64,000 nt of DNA from Cryptomeria japonica (lineage: Eukaryota; Streptophyta; Pinopsida; Cupressales; Cupressaceae): NCBI RefSeq assembly GCF_030272615.1, contig NC_081405.1, forward strand, positions 316,563,541-316,627,540, in the 5' to 3' direction. Numbering within the stretch: position 1 is the first letter of the stretch; the number at the start of each line of letters is the position of its first letter. Positions 1 to 11,000 of this stretch are shown here, piece after piece. A program made the translations under genes and the position numbers. Below the pieces are notes generated by a model. That model was not told where the DNA came from, did no database searches, and saw only the letters and a list, made by a program, of their open reading frames with translations.

Positions 1-4
1 TCAA

Positions 5-310
5 TTACATTTTAACCATACCAAGATACCTCTTGAAGTGATCAATTTTCACTCTTGCTAGGGGTTTGGTGAGAATGTCAGTTGTCTGATCTTCTGTATT
101 GACATATTCTAGTCTTATTACCTTTCTCTCTACCATGTCTCTTACATAGTGATATGGGATCTCAATGTGCTTGGATCTATCATGGAAAACTAGATTCACT
201 GAAAGTTTAATGCAACTCTGATTGTCACAATGAATGATAGTAGGCTTCAGACTTTCACCAAATAGTCCTATTACCAATTTTCTCAACCATACGGCTTCCT
301 TAGCTACCAT
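5..310 (-). pseudogene. Copia RNase H domain (COPIA-1, C-terminal end of pol)
   Basis: This open stretch of 101 residues is the C-terminal part of a copia RNase H. Visible family motifs are CDNQSCIKLS near residue 28, FHDRSKHIEIPYHYVRD, and the closing DILTKPL near residue 80, all typical of plant Ty1/copia pol ends. The enzyme would degrade the RNA strand of the RNA/DNA hybrid during reverse transcription. The ATG at its start is internal to the polyprotein and is not a true start. Upstream (310-374) the frame is broken. Confidence 0.9.
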
Positions 311-1135
311 GGATGCAACTATATATTTAGCTTATGTGGAGCTCTTAGCTACGTATGAATGTTTTCTGTAGATCTAAGATACCATAGCTGATCCTAAGCT
401 AAAACAACATCCTAAAGTGCTCTTCCTGTCTATCATGCTTCCAACCCAGTCTGAATCAGAGTATCCATGTAGGTTCAATGCAATGTGTTCATAATGCAGT
501 CCATAGTCCAAGGTACCTTGTAGATATCTCAATATATGCTTTACTACAACCAAATGTATTTCTTTGGGTTCAACCATGTGTTGGCTGAGTGCATTTACTG
601 CATAACATATATCAGGTTTGGTATTGACTAGGTACATTAATGATCCAATAATCTGTCTGTAAAATGTTGAATCTACAAATTTGGAATCTGCTATAGCTTC
701 TTTTAGTTTATGTAGGTTTGTTTCCATAGGAGATGACATTGGTTTACAATTCATCATTCCAAATCTCTTCAAAATGTCAATGGTATATTTACCTTGATTT
801 AGATAAATACGATTTGGTTTTTGCCATACTTCTAATCCAAGGAAATAATGGAGTAGACCTAAATCCTTCATCTCAAACTCTGAAGCTAGTTCATGTTATT
901 GCAATGAGATGATCTTTGCTTGTAATTAATAAGTCATGTACATATAATATGAGTATCAACATTTCACCTTTGATTATTTTGAAATATAGATTTGGATCAG
1001 CAATGTTCTTAGAGAAACCTATCTCTAATAAGTAACTGCCAATTCTTTCGTACCATGCTCTAGGAGCTTGTTTTAATCCATACAGTGCTTTCTCTAACTT
1101 GCATACATGTGTTTTAGCATTATTTACCTCAAATC
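311..1135 (-). pseudogene. Copia reverse transcriptase, 5' part deleted (COPIA-1)
   Basis: The minus strand encodes the C-terminal part of a copia [20 protein letters not shown] is read around 1040-1100, a YVDD-like active site at 933-944, then FLGLEVWQKPNRIYLNQGKY and the connection domain (374-871). The active-site box reads YVHD: the first catalytic aspartate is replaced by histidine (codon at 936-938). The N-terminal half of RT, including the first catalytic Asp region, is absent, because the integrase C-terminal motif around 1140-1200 runs almost directly into the VCKLEKALYG motif. This copy cannot be an active polymerase. Confidence 0.85.
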
Positions 1136-2030
1136 AGACATCTCTGCTTAATTCTATTTGTCTTTGACGAGGGATGAATATTCGGTAGGCTTTAGATGTT
1201 TCACTATATCCTACAAAAATCCCTTTCTATCTAGTAGGTTCTAATTTAGTTCTTTTCTCCTTAGGTACATGAATATAAATAGGATATCCAAATATTTTGA
1301 GATGGCTAATATCAGGTTTAATTCCAGTAAAGATTTCTTTAGGAGTTTTGTCACCAATATGAGAGTGAGGACATTTGTTTTGAATGTATACATTGGTATT
1401 AGTGGCTTCTCCCCAAAGTGCAGTTTCTAGGTTTTGATCTAACAACATAGCTCTTGCCGCTTCTACTATTGTTCTAGTTTTCTTTTAGCAACCCGGTTTT
1501 GTTGAGGGTTGTAAGGTATAGTGAACTCCCTCTTAATCCAACATCTTTACAAAACTCTTTAAACACTTCTGATGTGTATTCCCTACCATTGTCAGTCCTA
1601 AGAGTTTTGATTTTCCTACCAGAGTGATTTTCTATAATAGATTTGAACTCTTTAAATTTCCTAAGAATATCTTCAGGTTCTTTACTTTTAAGGAAATAAA
1701 TCCAAGTTTTCCTAGAAAAATCGTCTACAAAGATTACATAGTATAATGTGTTTCCTAGTGATGGTTCAAACATAGGCCCACATAAGTCAGAGTGAACTAG
1801 TTCTAGTACCCCTTTAGTTTTTCTAGAACTGTAAGGAAAAGTTTCTAGAACTGTAAGGAAAAGAGCTTTTAGTGTTTTTCCCTAGTGCACATCCTTTACA
1901 AACATTTGAATGAATTGGCTTTAGTTTAGGTAGTCTTGTGACTAATTTCTCCATCGAAGGTAGAGCATGAAAATGTAAGTGCCCTAGTCTTCTATGCCAA
2001 ATTTATGCTTGATCTATGACTTCATGAAGT
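1136..2030 (-). pseudogene. Copia integrase with GAG-pre-integrase zinc region (COPIA-1)
   Basis: In transcriptional order the minus strand shows a GAG-pre-integrase motif (WHRRLGHLHFHALPS, near 1970-2010), the integrase core start with DLCGPM (around 1780), VDDFSRKTWIYFLKSK (about 1690-1730), TDNGREYTS (about 1580-1605), and the C-terminal domain with IFGYPIYIHVPKEKRTK (1227-1448) followed by a GYSETSKAYRIF-like motif near 1190-1215. The two catalytic aspartates are visible; a frameshift near 1550 precedes the region of the catalytic Glu. Integrase would join the cDNA to the chromosome. An 18-base repeat near 1828-1860 duplicates a short part of the spacer before the core. Confidence 0.85.
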
Positions 2031-2430
2031 AAGGTTTGATTTGGCTCATTACACAATTCATATAGGTGCCCTTGTCTGTAACCAATCACTTGTGCTCTTT
2101 TGAAGGTGGATGTTTTTGACCATGCCATTACCTTTCCTTTTATGAATGAGACTCTATATCCATCATCGTCAAGTGCAGAGATAGAGACTAAGTTCCTTTT
2201 GATGCCTGGTACAAATAGTACCCCGGTGAGTTGGATTGGGTTTCTAGAATTCAGTCTAATTGTACATGTCCCGACACCCTTTACAGGATGTGCAGAGTCA
2301 TCCCCTATTGTTACCTCTTCATTTTATCCCTTTTCCATTGAGTCTAGTAATTCTCTGAATCCGGTGACATGTCTTGACGATCCAGTATCTATCACCCAAG
2401 TGTTAGACTTGTTTGAAGCTTGACTTGATA
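2031..2430 (-). pseudogene. Copia aspartic protease (COPIA-1)
   Basis: The minus strand reads WVIDTGSSRHVTGF; the catalytic D-T-G codons lie at 2381-2389. It is followed by VTIGDDSAHPVKG and by GVLFVPGIKRNLVSISALD, the flap and C-terminal part of a retropepsin of the plant copia type. It would cleave the Gag-Pol polyprotein. At least one stop interrupts the frame (about 2325). Confidence 0.85.
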
Positions 2431-3275
2431 GTGTTAAATATAATACAAACTTCTCAGATTCAAGTTCTGTGTTCCTCTCTACTTTGGTGAATGATACCTA
2501 TTGTTTTACTTTATCAGGACAATTAAATGACATATGTTCGTACTAATCACATCTATGACATTAGATTTTTGACATGTCTTTCTTATGAAAGCTTTTCCCA
2601 TGATGGGATTTTCTCTTCTTGAAGTTTCTCTTCTTGCCTTTCTTACGAGAGTTGGTATTCAGAATGAGGAGGTCTTCATCTTTAGTTTTGTGATTTCCCC
2701 TTTTCATTTGCCTTGATTCTTCAAGGAGATAGTCATCCCTTAGTCAATCAAATTTTGTGAATTTATCCCTTGCATTTATGCCTTGTTTGAATGATTCCCA
2801 GGATTTAGGTAATCCATCTAGGGTAATCATTGATAGTTCTTGCTTCTCAACATTATAATCAAGTTTTTGCAGTTGATCTCTGAGTGAACCTATCCTCATG
2901 AAGTATGAGTTTATTGTTTCACCTTAATTTATACTTATGTGGTTCAATTATCTTTTTAGAGCTAGGGTTTTGATCAGATTATTTATTTCATACATCCTTT
3001 CAAGGGTTTTGAATATTTCATATGCATTGTCATATTTTAATATAAGTGGTATTATGTGATCCCTTACTACATCTATCAGAATTTTTACAGCTTTATCATT
3101 TCCTTCATTCCATACAATTTTCTCAGGTTTGTCTACAGGTTCGGTCTAGTCTTGTTTTATGAATTTGATTACTTTGTTCTCTTTTAACACTATCATAATT
3201 CTAACTTTCCAAGCCAAAAAATTTGCTACTCCTTCGAGTCTATCCTTGAATCTGATTGTGTTCACCATTTTAGAA
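2431..3275 (-). pseudogene. Copia Gag, UBN2-type with zinc knuckle (COPIA-1)
   Basis: The minus strand begins near 3270 with KMVNTIRFKDRLEG and continues with FLAWKVRIMIVLKE and LDGLPKSWESF, the pattern of the UBN2/gag-polypeptide family of copia capsids. It ends in a CCHC knuckle near 2520-2565 (C-x2-C-x4-H-x4-C), with a stop inside the knuckle and another just before it. A basic lysine-rich linker precedes the knuckle. The product would form the virus-like particle. Several in-frame stops show decay. Confidence 0.82.
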
Positions 3276-3328
3276 CTCTTCAATTTCCTAAACTTTGCTT
3301 TCTGTCTATTTGGATCTTTAAGCAGTTA

Positions 3329-3341
3329 GGCTCTGATACCA
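3329..3341 (-). other. Primer-binding site of COPIA-1
   Basis: On the minus strand this reads TGGTATCAGAGCC, the usual plant LTR-element site complementary to the 3' end of initiator methionine tRNA. It abuts the LTR end at 3342. Confidence 0.9.
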
Positions 3342-3837
3342 TGTAAATGTAAATAGACTGTGATGACTTTCAGAACAATTAGTATTCTGAGACAATGAAT
3401 TTATACTGTTATTGTTTGATATGAAGAAATATAAAACTAATTTTTATGTCTTATCAATTTGCCTCTGTAGATACAAAGACCAAGCAATTATATGTATTCT
3501 CCCTTTCACCGCATGTATCGTACTTATTGTCTTATTCAATAATGGGAGGCGGATATATATCTTTTGTCTTCATTGGATCATGCCTCCACAGGGGGTCACG
3601 ATCCTATGTGGAACCATGTGGTTCCACATAGGGTCGTGACACCTATGTGGAGCCACAATCCTTCTACATCAATGGAATTACTTTAAACCAAACATCACAT
3701 TTAGCAAACTAATATGTTAGTTTAATACTAAATTAATTAAATCCCAATAAATTGCACATAACATAAAATCGAATTTCTAGGTGCTAATAATCAGATTACG
3801 ATTTTGTTTAGAGTTACGACTAAGACTAAATTTAACA
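3342..3837 (-). repeat. 5' LTR of COPIA-1 (496 bp)
   Basis: The boundaries follow from the primer-binding site on one side and from the point where NA-1 LTR homology resumes (3838) on the other. On the minus strand the LTR begins TGTTAAATTTAG and ends ATTTACA, giving the TG...CA ends and a short terminal inverted repeat. It contains the long palindrome at 3595-3640. Confidence 0.85.
3595..3640. repeat. 46-bp near-perfect palindrome inside the COPIA-1 LTR
   Basis: Arms 3595-3616 and 3619-3640 are 22 bases each, complementary at 21 of 22 positions, with a 2-base spacer. A further partial copy of the arm (CCTATGTGGA) follows at about 3642. It could extrude a cruciform or fold into a very stable RNA hairpin. 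Confidence 0.9.
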
Positions 3838-4665
3838 ATGAGTTACCAACCAGTATTATTTTGTGATGAGTTATCATCCACCGACACTTTGGCAATGATT
3901 CTGTGTCGTGTTACCAAATGTGTCTAGATGCACTGAACCTAGGAACTTACAATGTAATCCTATTGGATTGACATGAAATCAGTTTCCTTTATAAGGACAT
4001 CATGTCTAGGGTTTTAAAAGGTGGTTAGGGTTTTGTGTGGTTGATGAAGTTTTTGCATGTACGATCACAGAAGAAGATTAGGTCTATGTGAAGAAATAGA
4101 GTGTGAAGATATGAAAGACTGATGTAATGTTGAAATGCATTAACAATGAACTATCAAGGATCTAACCAAGCATACTATGCTAGTATTTAGATCACTCACT
4201 TGTTGATTACTCACATCTTTGACAGGTTTGTAACCCTTAACTGGGTAGGCCTGGAAAAGCCTTTGTAAATCCTCTAACAAGGTGGTTCACAACTGTGGAT
4301 TTGAAATCCTCTCACAAGGTAGTCTTTGATTGAACTTATCTCCTAACAAAGATTGAGATTCCTAATAGGATTTATTTTGGTAAAGAACATTGTATGACCT
4401 TAACCGGTCTGGTTACTATTGTACAAATAGTTACTTGTGAGTTTCATCTCACAGTGATTTTTCCCATTCGGGTTTCCACGTCAAAATCTCTTGTGTTATG
4501 GTGATTGTGCTTCTGTGGGTGAATGCCTTATTTGCTATTTAGTTTGCATTTGTGTTAGCTGGTTTGTTAGTAAAACTGTTATACCAGTTTACTGCTAAAC
4601 TATTTAAGTGTTTAAGTTCAGTAATTATTGGTATACTAATTCACCCCCCCTCTTAGTATTCATCA
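3838..4665 (+). repeat. 5' LTR of NA-1, right part
   Basis: This aligns along its length with 47551-48379. The first about 368 bases of this LTR, matching 47183-47550, should lie left of the window beyond COPIA-1. It ends CTTAGTATTCATCA after a 7-base C run at 4644-4650. Confidence 0.9.
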
Positions 4666-4667
4666 AT

Positions 4668-4680
4668 TGGTATCAGAGCC
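4668..4680 (+). other. Primer-binding site of NA-1
   Basis: TGGTATCAGAGCC lies two bases after the LTR end and is complementary to initiator methionine tRNA. Confidence 0.9.
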
Positions 4681-4715
4681 AACCTTTCTATAAGTTTAAC
4701 CACTTGGAAAGAGAT

Positions 4716-5487
4716 ATGGGGGAATACATTGTGAGGGAACTTACTCATCGACTCACTTAGACTGAGAAAGCCTATGATGAACTCAAAGTCAAATATAAGG
4801 CCTCTCTGGCAAAAAGAAGAGAGCATGCTGAGAAACTGATGGAACTAACTGAAAATAGTTCCTCTGATGAAGCAAACATAGAAGCCCTAGTTGAATAATT
4901 TGAAAAATTGAATGAGTCTAATGCCAACCTAAGAAGGGAACTTGAAGGACTGACTATCAGGATATGTCAAGAGCTTGAGAACAAAAGAAAAGCTGAAGAT
5001 CTGGTAAAAAAAAAAGGTCATGAGATCTCCAAGATAAAGCAAGATATCAATGCACTTACCGCTCATCTCCAAGAGACTAAAGTGGAAAAAGAGAAAATGC
5101 AAGGTGAACTAAACATGGCTATTTCTAAGAATGCAAATTTCAAGGAATCCAATGCTACTATTTCCAAAGTACTCATTGAGTCGAAGGAAATACTTACCAA
5201 ATTCAATAAGAGCACCGTTAAGCTAGAGCAAAAGCTTGAATCAACTAAACCGGTAAAGAATACCACTGGACTTGGTTTCTCTAGTTATGAGGAAGGTGAG
5301 AGCTCTGGAGCAAAAGACGGAGCATCAAAGAAGCAACCGACACCAAAGGATAAAGGTAAGCAAAAGTTCAAACTTGTTTGCTTTAATTGTCTCAAGGAAG
5401 GGCACACTGCCAATGTATGTAGAAGTAAGGCTTACAATAATTTTCCCTACTTTATAAATAATAAGCCTAGATCCAATAGATTCAATG
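4716..5487 (+). pseudogene. NA-1 Gag, N-terminal part: coiled coil and first CCHC knuckle
   Basis: The frame opens at the ATG at 4716, only 35 bases after the primer site, and runs to the TAT-1 insertion with two early stops (TAG near 4758 and TAA near 4896). Most of it is a Lys/Glu-rich coiled coil (about 4780-5260), then a Ser/Lys-rich linker and a CCHC knuckle (CFNCLKEGHTANVC). The UBN2 capsid domain that normally precedes the coiled coil in copia Gag is missing, so this looks like a deletion derivative. After the duplicated GTAAC the same frame resumes at 42681 without a shift. Confidence 0.8.
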
Positions 5488-5492
5488 GTAAC
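5488..5492. repeat. Target-site duplication of TAT-1, left copy (GTAAC)
   Basis: GTAAC here is repeated at 42676-42680 immediately after the 3' LTR of TAT-1. Removing the element and one copy restores an uninterrupted gag frame. Confidence 0.92.
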
Positions 5493-6551
5493 TATATACA
5501 CCTAAAAATGGTCTAAAGATAGTTAATTAAATATGCAGTTATTTGATTAATTCCCCTTCTCAATCAATTGAATTCACAATCAATTTAATTAATTTATTTA
5601 TTCATCTACTAGTAAATAAATCTACATGATTTATTTATATAGTTCATCTCACATCCCCCTTTGATTAATTAATTCTAAATTAATTAATGTCTCCCCATAT
5701 TAATCAATTCTTCTAATCCCTAATTAAGATTAACAAACTCAAGTTTGTTGAGATTAATTACCATTTTCCAATTATTTGAATTTCTAAATTCAAATGAGCA
5801 CATGGCTCCTAACTTTAACCATCCAACCTAACCATCCCCTAACCTAACCCATTCAATCTAATCTTGGGTCTAACTAACCCTATCCTATCTTGCACATTCT
5901 AACCTCCTTATCCTAACCTCTCATGGTGTCGATATTCTCTCCTTGAGACACATGGCACTTTTGCCAAATGTCTCCTCCCTTGGACACTTGCCCTCTCATG
6001 AGCAAGGCTCCTTGACACTTGTCACCACAGAGATGACAAGTGTCCCTTCCTCCAACCTCTTCTCCAACTTCCTCCATCTTGGCCCTTGATATCTTCAAAT
6101 CAAATTCGAACCGTCGATTCCTGCCACCTTAGCTTTGGCCTTGGAAATCCTATAAATACCCCTCATTTTGGAGCAATAAGGATCCCATCTCATATCAATT
6201 TAGGCATTGTTACTATAGGCATTTTCATTTCACTTATCTAGTAATCAGCTTTGGATTTATCATAGCATGTTCATCTAGGTTCTTAAATCATTCATTTCAT
6301 ATCATCTCCATAGTTAATCATGATCAATTAGCTACTCAACTCTTGAGTTGTCACTTTGGAGGTCATTTCTCCACTGAGAGCCCATCAATCCAACACCTTC
6401 AAGGTCCTCAAGAATAGAGGAAAATGGGACATTTCAAGGAAGGCTTATGGTTTGCATCTTTGATTTAGTTTTCAATTAAGCTTTCAATTATGTTTTAATT
6501 GTCTCATTATATGTGTATGCCTCTTATACTAACCACATTTTTAGCATCACA
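5493..6551 (+). repeat. 5' LTR of TAT-1 (1059 bp)
   Basis: It aligns with 41616-42675 over its full length with scattered, mostly transition differences. The terminal TG has become TA at 5493-5494; the far end retains CACA. A TATA box (TATAAATA) lies at 6151-6158, so transcription probably starts near 6180. Confidence 0.92.
6151..6158 (+). promoter_or_regulatory. TATA box in the TAT-1 5' LTR
   Basis: TATAAATA in the same context as 42275-42282 of the 3' LTR; both are conserved. Confidence 0.75.
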
Positions 6552-6555
6552 TTAA

Positions 6556-6573
6556 TTGGTGCCCACCGTGGGG
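6556..6573 (+). other. Primer-binding site of TAT-1
   Basis: TTGGTGCCCACCGTGGGG begins five bases after the LTR. This type of site is common in plant Tat-like gypsy elements and differs from the methionine-type sites elsewhere in the window. I do not assign the tRNA. Confidence 0.75.
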
Positions 6574-6807
6574 CCTAGCCCCTTTGATCTTTAACAAGTT
6601 TGCTTGTAGGAAATTTCATTGATAGGTTGATTAGCTCTTTCAGTGTGCAAATTAGCTCTCTTAGGCTCCTGAATTGCATTCTTGGCTTCTTTTGTGGCAT
6701 TTTGGCACCTTAAATGACGTTTATGGGAGATTCCTCAACTTTGTTTTTTATGTTTTTCTATACTTTAGCACTTTCAGTCTATACTTTAGCAGTTTTGGTA
6801 TGTATGG

Positions 6808-6990
6808 TGGCATTTTTTGTACATTTGCTAGTGTTTTCAGTCTGTTTGATAGCATTTTTGGTTTGCAGAACAGTGTTTCTGGTTTGCAGAATAGCATTTC
6901 TGGTGTGTAGAGCAGCGTTTCTGGTGTGCAAAGTAGTGTTCTTGACACATATGATGGCGTTCTTGGTCAATTTGATGGCGTTTTTAGTTT
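6808..6990 (+). repeat. 21-bp degenerate tandem repeat, left array
   Basis: Units such as 6850-6870 and 6871-6891 follow the pattern tagcatttTTGGTttgcagaa with a strict 21-base step. The arrays at about 27990-28215 and 28425-28560 have the same period and a related motif. Confidence 0.8.
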
Positions 6991-8027
6991 TTTATTAATT
7001 TTGCAAATATTATATGTTGCATTCCTCATTTCTGCTTCTAGACTGTCATTTTACCAAACCTAATTTGCAAATTGTTGGTTTTGCAGGTACTTATTTCGCT
7101 ATGAAAGACCGGAGTCAAAAACTATTTCGCCGCCAAAGAATGCAATATAAACTACTAACTTTGTTTACAGTTGCGGGATTTTGCACTTATCTTTGTTAAA
7201 TTAGGCACATAAACTAATTACAATGGAAATGAACAAACATGGCTTACGTGTCTTGATGATAGGCGAGTATCCTCTCACCTTTCTTAGGTGATCAGAAAGC
7301 TAGACTCATCCTTTGCTTTCAATTGCATATCTTTAGAGGGCCTGTCATAGTGGGAAAAAGTAATCACCCCATGAGAATGACCCAAGTGAGTATAGCTGGA
7401 CCTGAGCATTCCAACTCACTATAATAAATAGGTCTTTGATGATTAAAGTCTTAGAGAATGGGATTATTTGAGTTTTCTCTTTGAGATCTCTCATATCAGG
7501 CATTTTGTAGGGCCTTGCGGTCTCAATCACGTTTACGTGACTACAACTTGTTTCGGTACGTTGTTGGGCTATAGGCCTCAATCATGCTTGCATGACTTCA
7601 AGGGGTAATTTCAAACAAAATTCTTGACTAAGAACTTTAAAAATAGAAGCTACCTAATTCACCTCCCAAAGGGTGATAATATTTGTGCAAGAGAGATAGT
7701 AACTCTCCCAAGACACTTGCCATATCATGCCCCCATTAGCATTTGGAGTCGGATGATACGACATTGAGAATCCATTGCATGAGACTCAGTGGCCATAATC
7801 TGATTAGCTATTGGGTGTGTACCTAAGTCAACAAGCAAAGGTTTTCATTCTTAGCCAATCTCCTTAGGATAGACTGATTGATGTGTTTTTAACAATAAAA
7901 CCCTTTGAAACAAAAATATAATCTAATTTTTGTGTTTGTAAGTCAAGTCAAGATATCATCCATTGAAATACAACAAACATTGAAAACTCAAACTTCAAAC
8001 TATCAAATTCACAAGTTTTGCAGCAGA

Positions 8028-8032
8028 TTAGC
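8028..8032. repeat. Target-site duplication of LARD-1, left copy (TTAGC)
   Basis: TTAGC directly precedes the first LTR and is repeated at 27973-27977 directly after the third LTR. Confidence 0.93.
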
Positions 8033-11000
8033 TGTAGTACCCCTATCGTAATCGATCTCTAACCTTGGTTTAATCGTGATTAGTTATCTTGATATAATGA
8101 TTACAGTTAGATGTTGATTTTACGCATCGCTGTTGATGTGATTTTCTCACTAGTTGTATGCAGGTTATTCAGTGTACCTATTTCGTGATTTTAGTATCGG
8201 ACTAACGCTTTCATTAGATTTTATAAATGTATGCATGTATGATCTTTTGTTGCAGGAGATTTCAGGTACGAAGTCGCATGAGTGCGAGGTTCGTCGTCAC
8301 CTGGTTTTGCAGGTTTGAGCATACCCTTGTTAATCCCTAGAATCGGATTAGGTGGTCGTGAGACCCTAGTCGACCTTAGTCGTTCTCTAGTGAGCATCGC
8401 CAGTCGTCGTCGGTAATCCCTTCTTGTTTGGGTTTGTGAGTCGTCTGTTTGGTTGTCTTCCTCGGTTTGCGTGCCTGCTGTGTTGGTAAATTGATTAATT
8501 AGTCCTTAGCATTATTTTGAGTATTTATGCGCTTGTGCAGTGAAGACTAATGGATTAAATTAATCTGGTTTCCGTTTTGCGATTTCCGTTGTTATTGGAT
8601 TGCTCGTTTTTAATTTGGAGTAAATTCGATTTAATGACTGTTTTCGAATATTTAATGCATTTTATATATGCTGTTGAAAAAGAAAGTTTTGTTTTTATTA
8701 TCGCAATAGATTGATTGCTTTCTGTTGGATTTTGGTATTTGAAAGGTTAAATTGAATTGATTGTGAAAGAAATCGATTTTTAATTGATTAAGCAAGTTAT
8801 TTTGTTGATAGTTAAAAAGAAATAATTTTTGTGAATTATTGGAAAATAAGAGATTTTATTCCAAAAATAGAAATTTGGAGTCAACTCTTCCATATAACCC
8901 AATTTGGGAAATTTGGAGAGGAGGGACAAGTTTGGAGGAGATTTTGGGGGAATCTGGCAGGTGGGCTCTCCCTTCAGCCATACCAGGATTGCGAATCGAG
9001 GTAGGATTCTGGACTGGTTATTGAAAATCAATTTGGATGTCCATTTGAATTTGGTTGGAGATTTTAATTTGTGATGTGTTCTCATCTTTGCTATTTGGGG
9101 GTTTGAATCCCTTTTGTTATTGGGAAGGAGGAAAATCCCCAAGAAATTGTTACCAAACCAGTCCCTTTAATATTCGAATTGATTTTAAATCGAAATTTTT
9201 ATCAAACTTCGTGTTGGGCGTTTGGGGTAATTTCGGACTGTGTGTTCAATTTTAATTTTAAAATGTTATTGTTTTATGGCTGTGCGTGTTATTGTTTGGG
9301 CGAACTGGGCGTCTTATTTGCTTTAACCGTGGGTTTGGGGTTTGGAGGCGGGGAGCGGAGCTCCCCCGCACCTCCTCCCCCTACCCCCGCACGCAGCCCT
9401 TTCCTTTTTTTTTTTCCCTCGTCCCCGCCGCGTGTTCTGGTTTACCGCCGCTCGCACACCGTTTGGTACGCCGCTCGCCGGTGTTGTTTGCTACGGCTGC
9501 AGCCCATGGCGGTGGCCGCAGGGGCCGCGGTGGCCGCAGGGCACCGCGGCACCTGCGGGCACCACCGTGGTGCGGCCCACGAGCGCCGCCGCCCCTCTCC
9601 CTTGGCTAGGGTTAGGGCACGGCCACCGTGTCTTCTTCGTTTTGAACGCGTTTTTCTTTAAAAAAAAAAAACAAGAACTTAGTTATGTTAAATGCGATTT
9701 GTATAAACATAGGTTATGAAATCGTTTGGTTTATTAATGTATTTTGTTGGTATTCAAAAAAAAACAAACAAACATGTGGGTTAATATCCTGTTAATGAAT
9801 ATTAGTTTAATGATTAAGTTTCCAATCAGTGATTTATGATATTTATATCATTTAAAGGAGAGTAATTTTAATGTTGAGTTTAGTTAGTTTTAAACTGGAT
9901 TAGGGTGGCATATAGTGGTAAATGATAATTAGATATGGATTTATCTTATAATGGGTTTATAAGGGAATTAATTATTCAATCCCATTTCTCGACCTATGCT
10001 CCTTTCCTGATTAAGTTTTAAAAACTGTTGATTTTTGCAATTGAAAATTGTTGATGATGTTAAATTTTATCGTGGAACAGATCATTTGAGTAACTGTATA
10101 GTAGTGAAATACTTATCGTTGGGTATTGAAATTAAACGATGTGCTTTTGGAAATGATTAGCTTCTTTAGTTTCTCCTTCTACATTTTTATTTCCGTTATT
10201 CGCATAATGCATCTGGAAGTGAAATTATGAATCTGTAGAGATTGATTTTTAGTCCAGTATGTTTATGACGTTTTGGGATGGAGATTAAATATCTTATTTT
10301 AATAGTTTAAACGGTTGTCTGAATTTTTAATAATATGATTTGGTTAAAACTCTTTATGGCTTAAATTGCCTGTTCAATGCTTGAACCTTAGGAGTTAGAA
10401 ACCCAAGAACAACTTACCCTTGATGAGATAGATAACTGTAACCTGTTTTTAGAACATGTAGAGAACTTGATTGATTTTAATGATTAAATCAATTTGAGAA
10501 TTCATTGTCCTTTCTGATTATTGCATTGCGAGTTTAATTACTGTATTCGCTTTAATTTATGAAATGGCATGTTTTGCTTTGTAAGTAGGACCCTGTCGTA
10601 TGGATGATTTGGTGTTCCTGTTTCAGTCCTCGAATTTTGAGTTGACTATGGTATTGTGATGTTGTCTTAGTTGGTCATATCCTCTTCTGTGAGTCGTATT
10701 TGACCTGATGATTGTTTCTCCTTCTTGAACTCCGTTCGTCTGACCATGTGTATTCCGTGGTTTGAGTTCGTTTGAGTCAGTCTAGTGTCGTATGGGAAAG
10801 TGGCTTTCGATTGGGGGCCGCGCCCAAAGTGGCTGCTGGGTAACCCGTCGAAAGTGAGTCTAATAAGTGATAACCTAAATAGATTAGAATATAATCTCTA
10901 AATAAGATAATGTGCCTCACACATGGGACGAATGCTATCATAGATTCGGCATGCTGTGAGAAGGCCTGAAATGGCAAACCATCTTCCTTGTCTTCACGAG

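Larger units (their letters stand above)
1..3837 (-). mobile_element. COPIA-1: Ty1/copia retrotransposon, minus strand, 3' end outside the window
   Basis: Read on the minus strand the order is 5' LTR (3342-3837), primer-binding site, gag, protease, integrase, reverse transcriptase, RNase H, which is the Ty1/copia order. The window begins at the end of the RNase H domain, so the polypurine tract and 3' LTR lie to the left. The LTR ends at 3837 directly against sequence matching 47551 onward in the 3' LTR of NA-1, so this element sits inside the 5' LTR of NA-1. The bases after its end are ATGAG, the expected target duplication; the partner copy is off-window. Stops, frameshifts and an internal RT deletion make it non-functional. 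Confidence 0.93.
6574..8032 (+). other. TAT-1 5' leader, left of LARD-1
   Basis: No credible coding frame is seen. The first part carries a 21-bp degenerate tandem repeat (listed separately). The rest (7200-7900) is unique-looking sequence with short inverted motifs such as CACGTTTACGTG near 7529. The leader resumes at 27978 on the other side of LARD-1. Confidence 0.7.

Noticed and set aside
2100-2423. A 107-codon plus-strand frame
   Set aside because: It is the reverse of the COPIA-1 protease region.
8780-9142. A 120-codon minus-strand frame conserved in all three LARD-1 LTRs
   Set aside because: Identity only reflects the near-identity of the LTR copies. Composition is unlike a protein gene and no motif is seen.
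9179-9719. Overlapping Pro/Arg/Ala-rich plus-strand frames in the LARD-1 LTRs
   Set aside because: All three frames are open because of the GC-rich block; the 18-bp unit changes their length freely.
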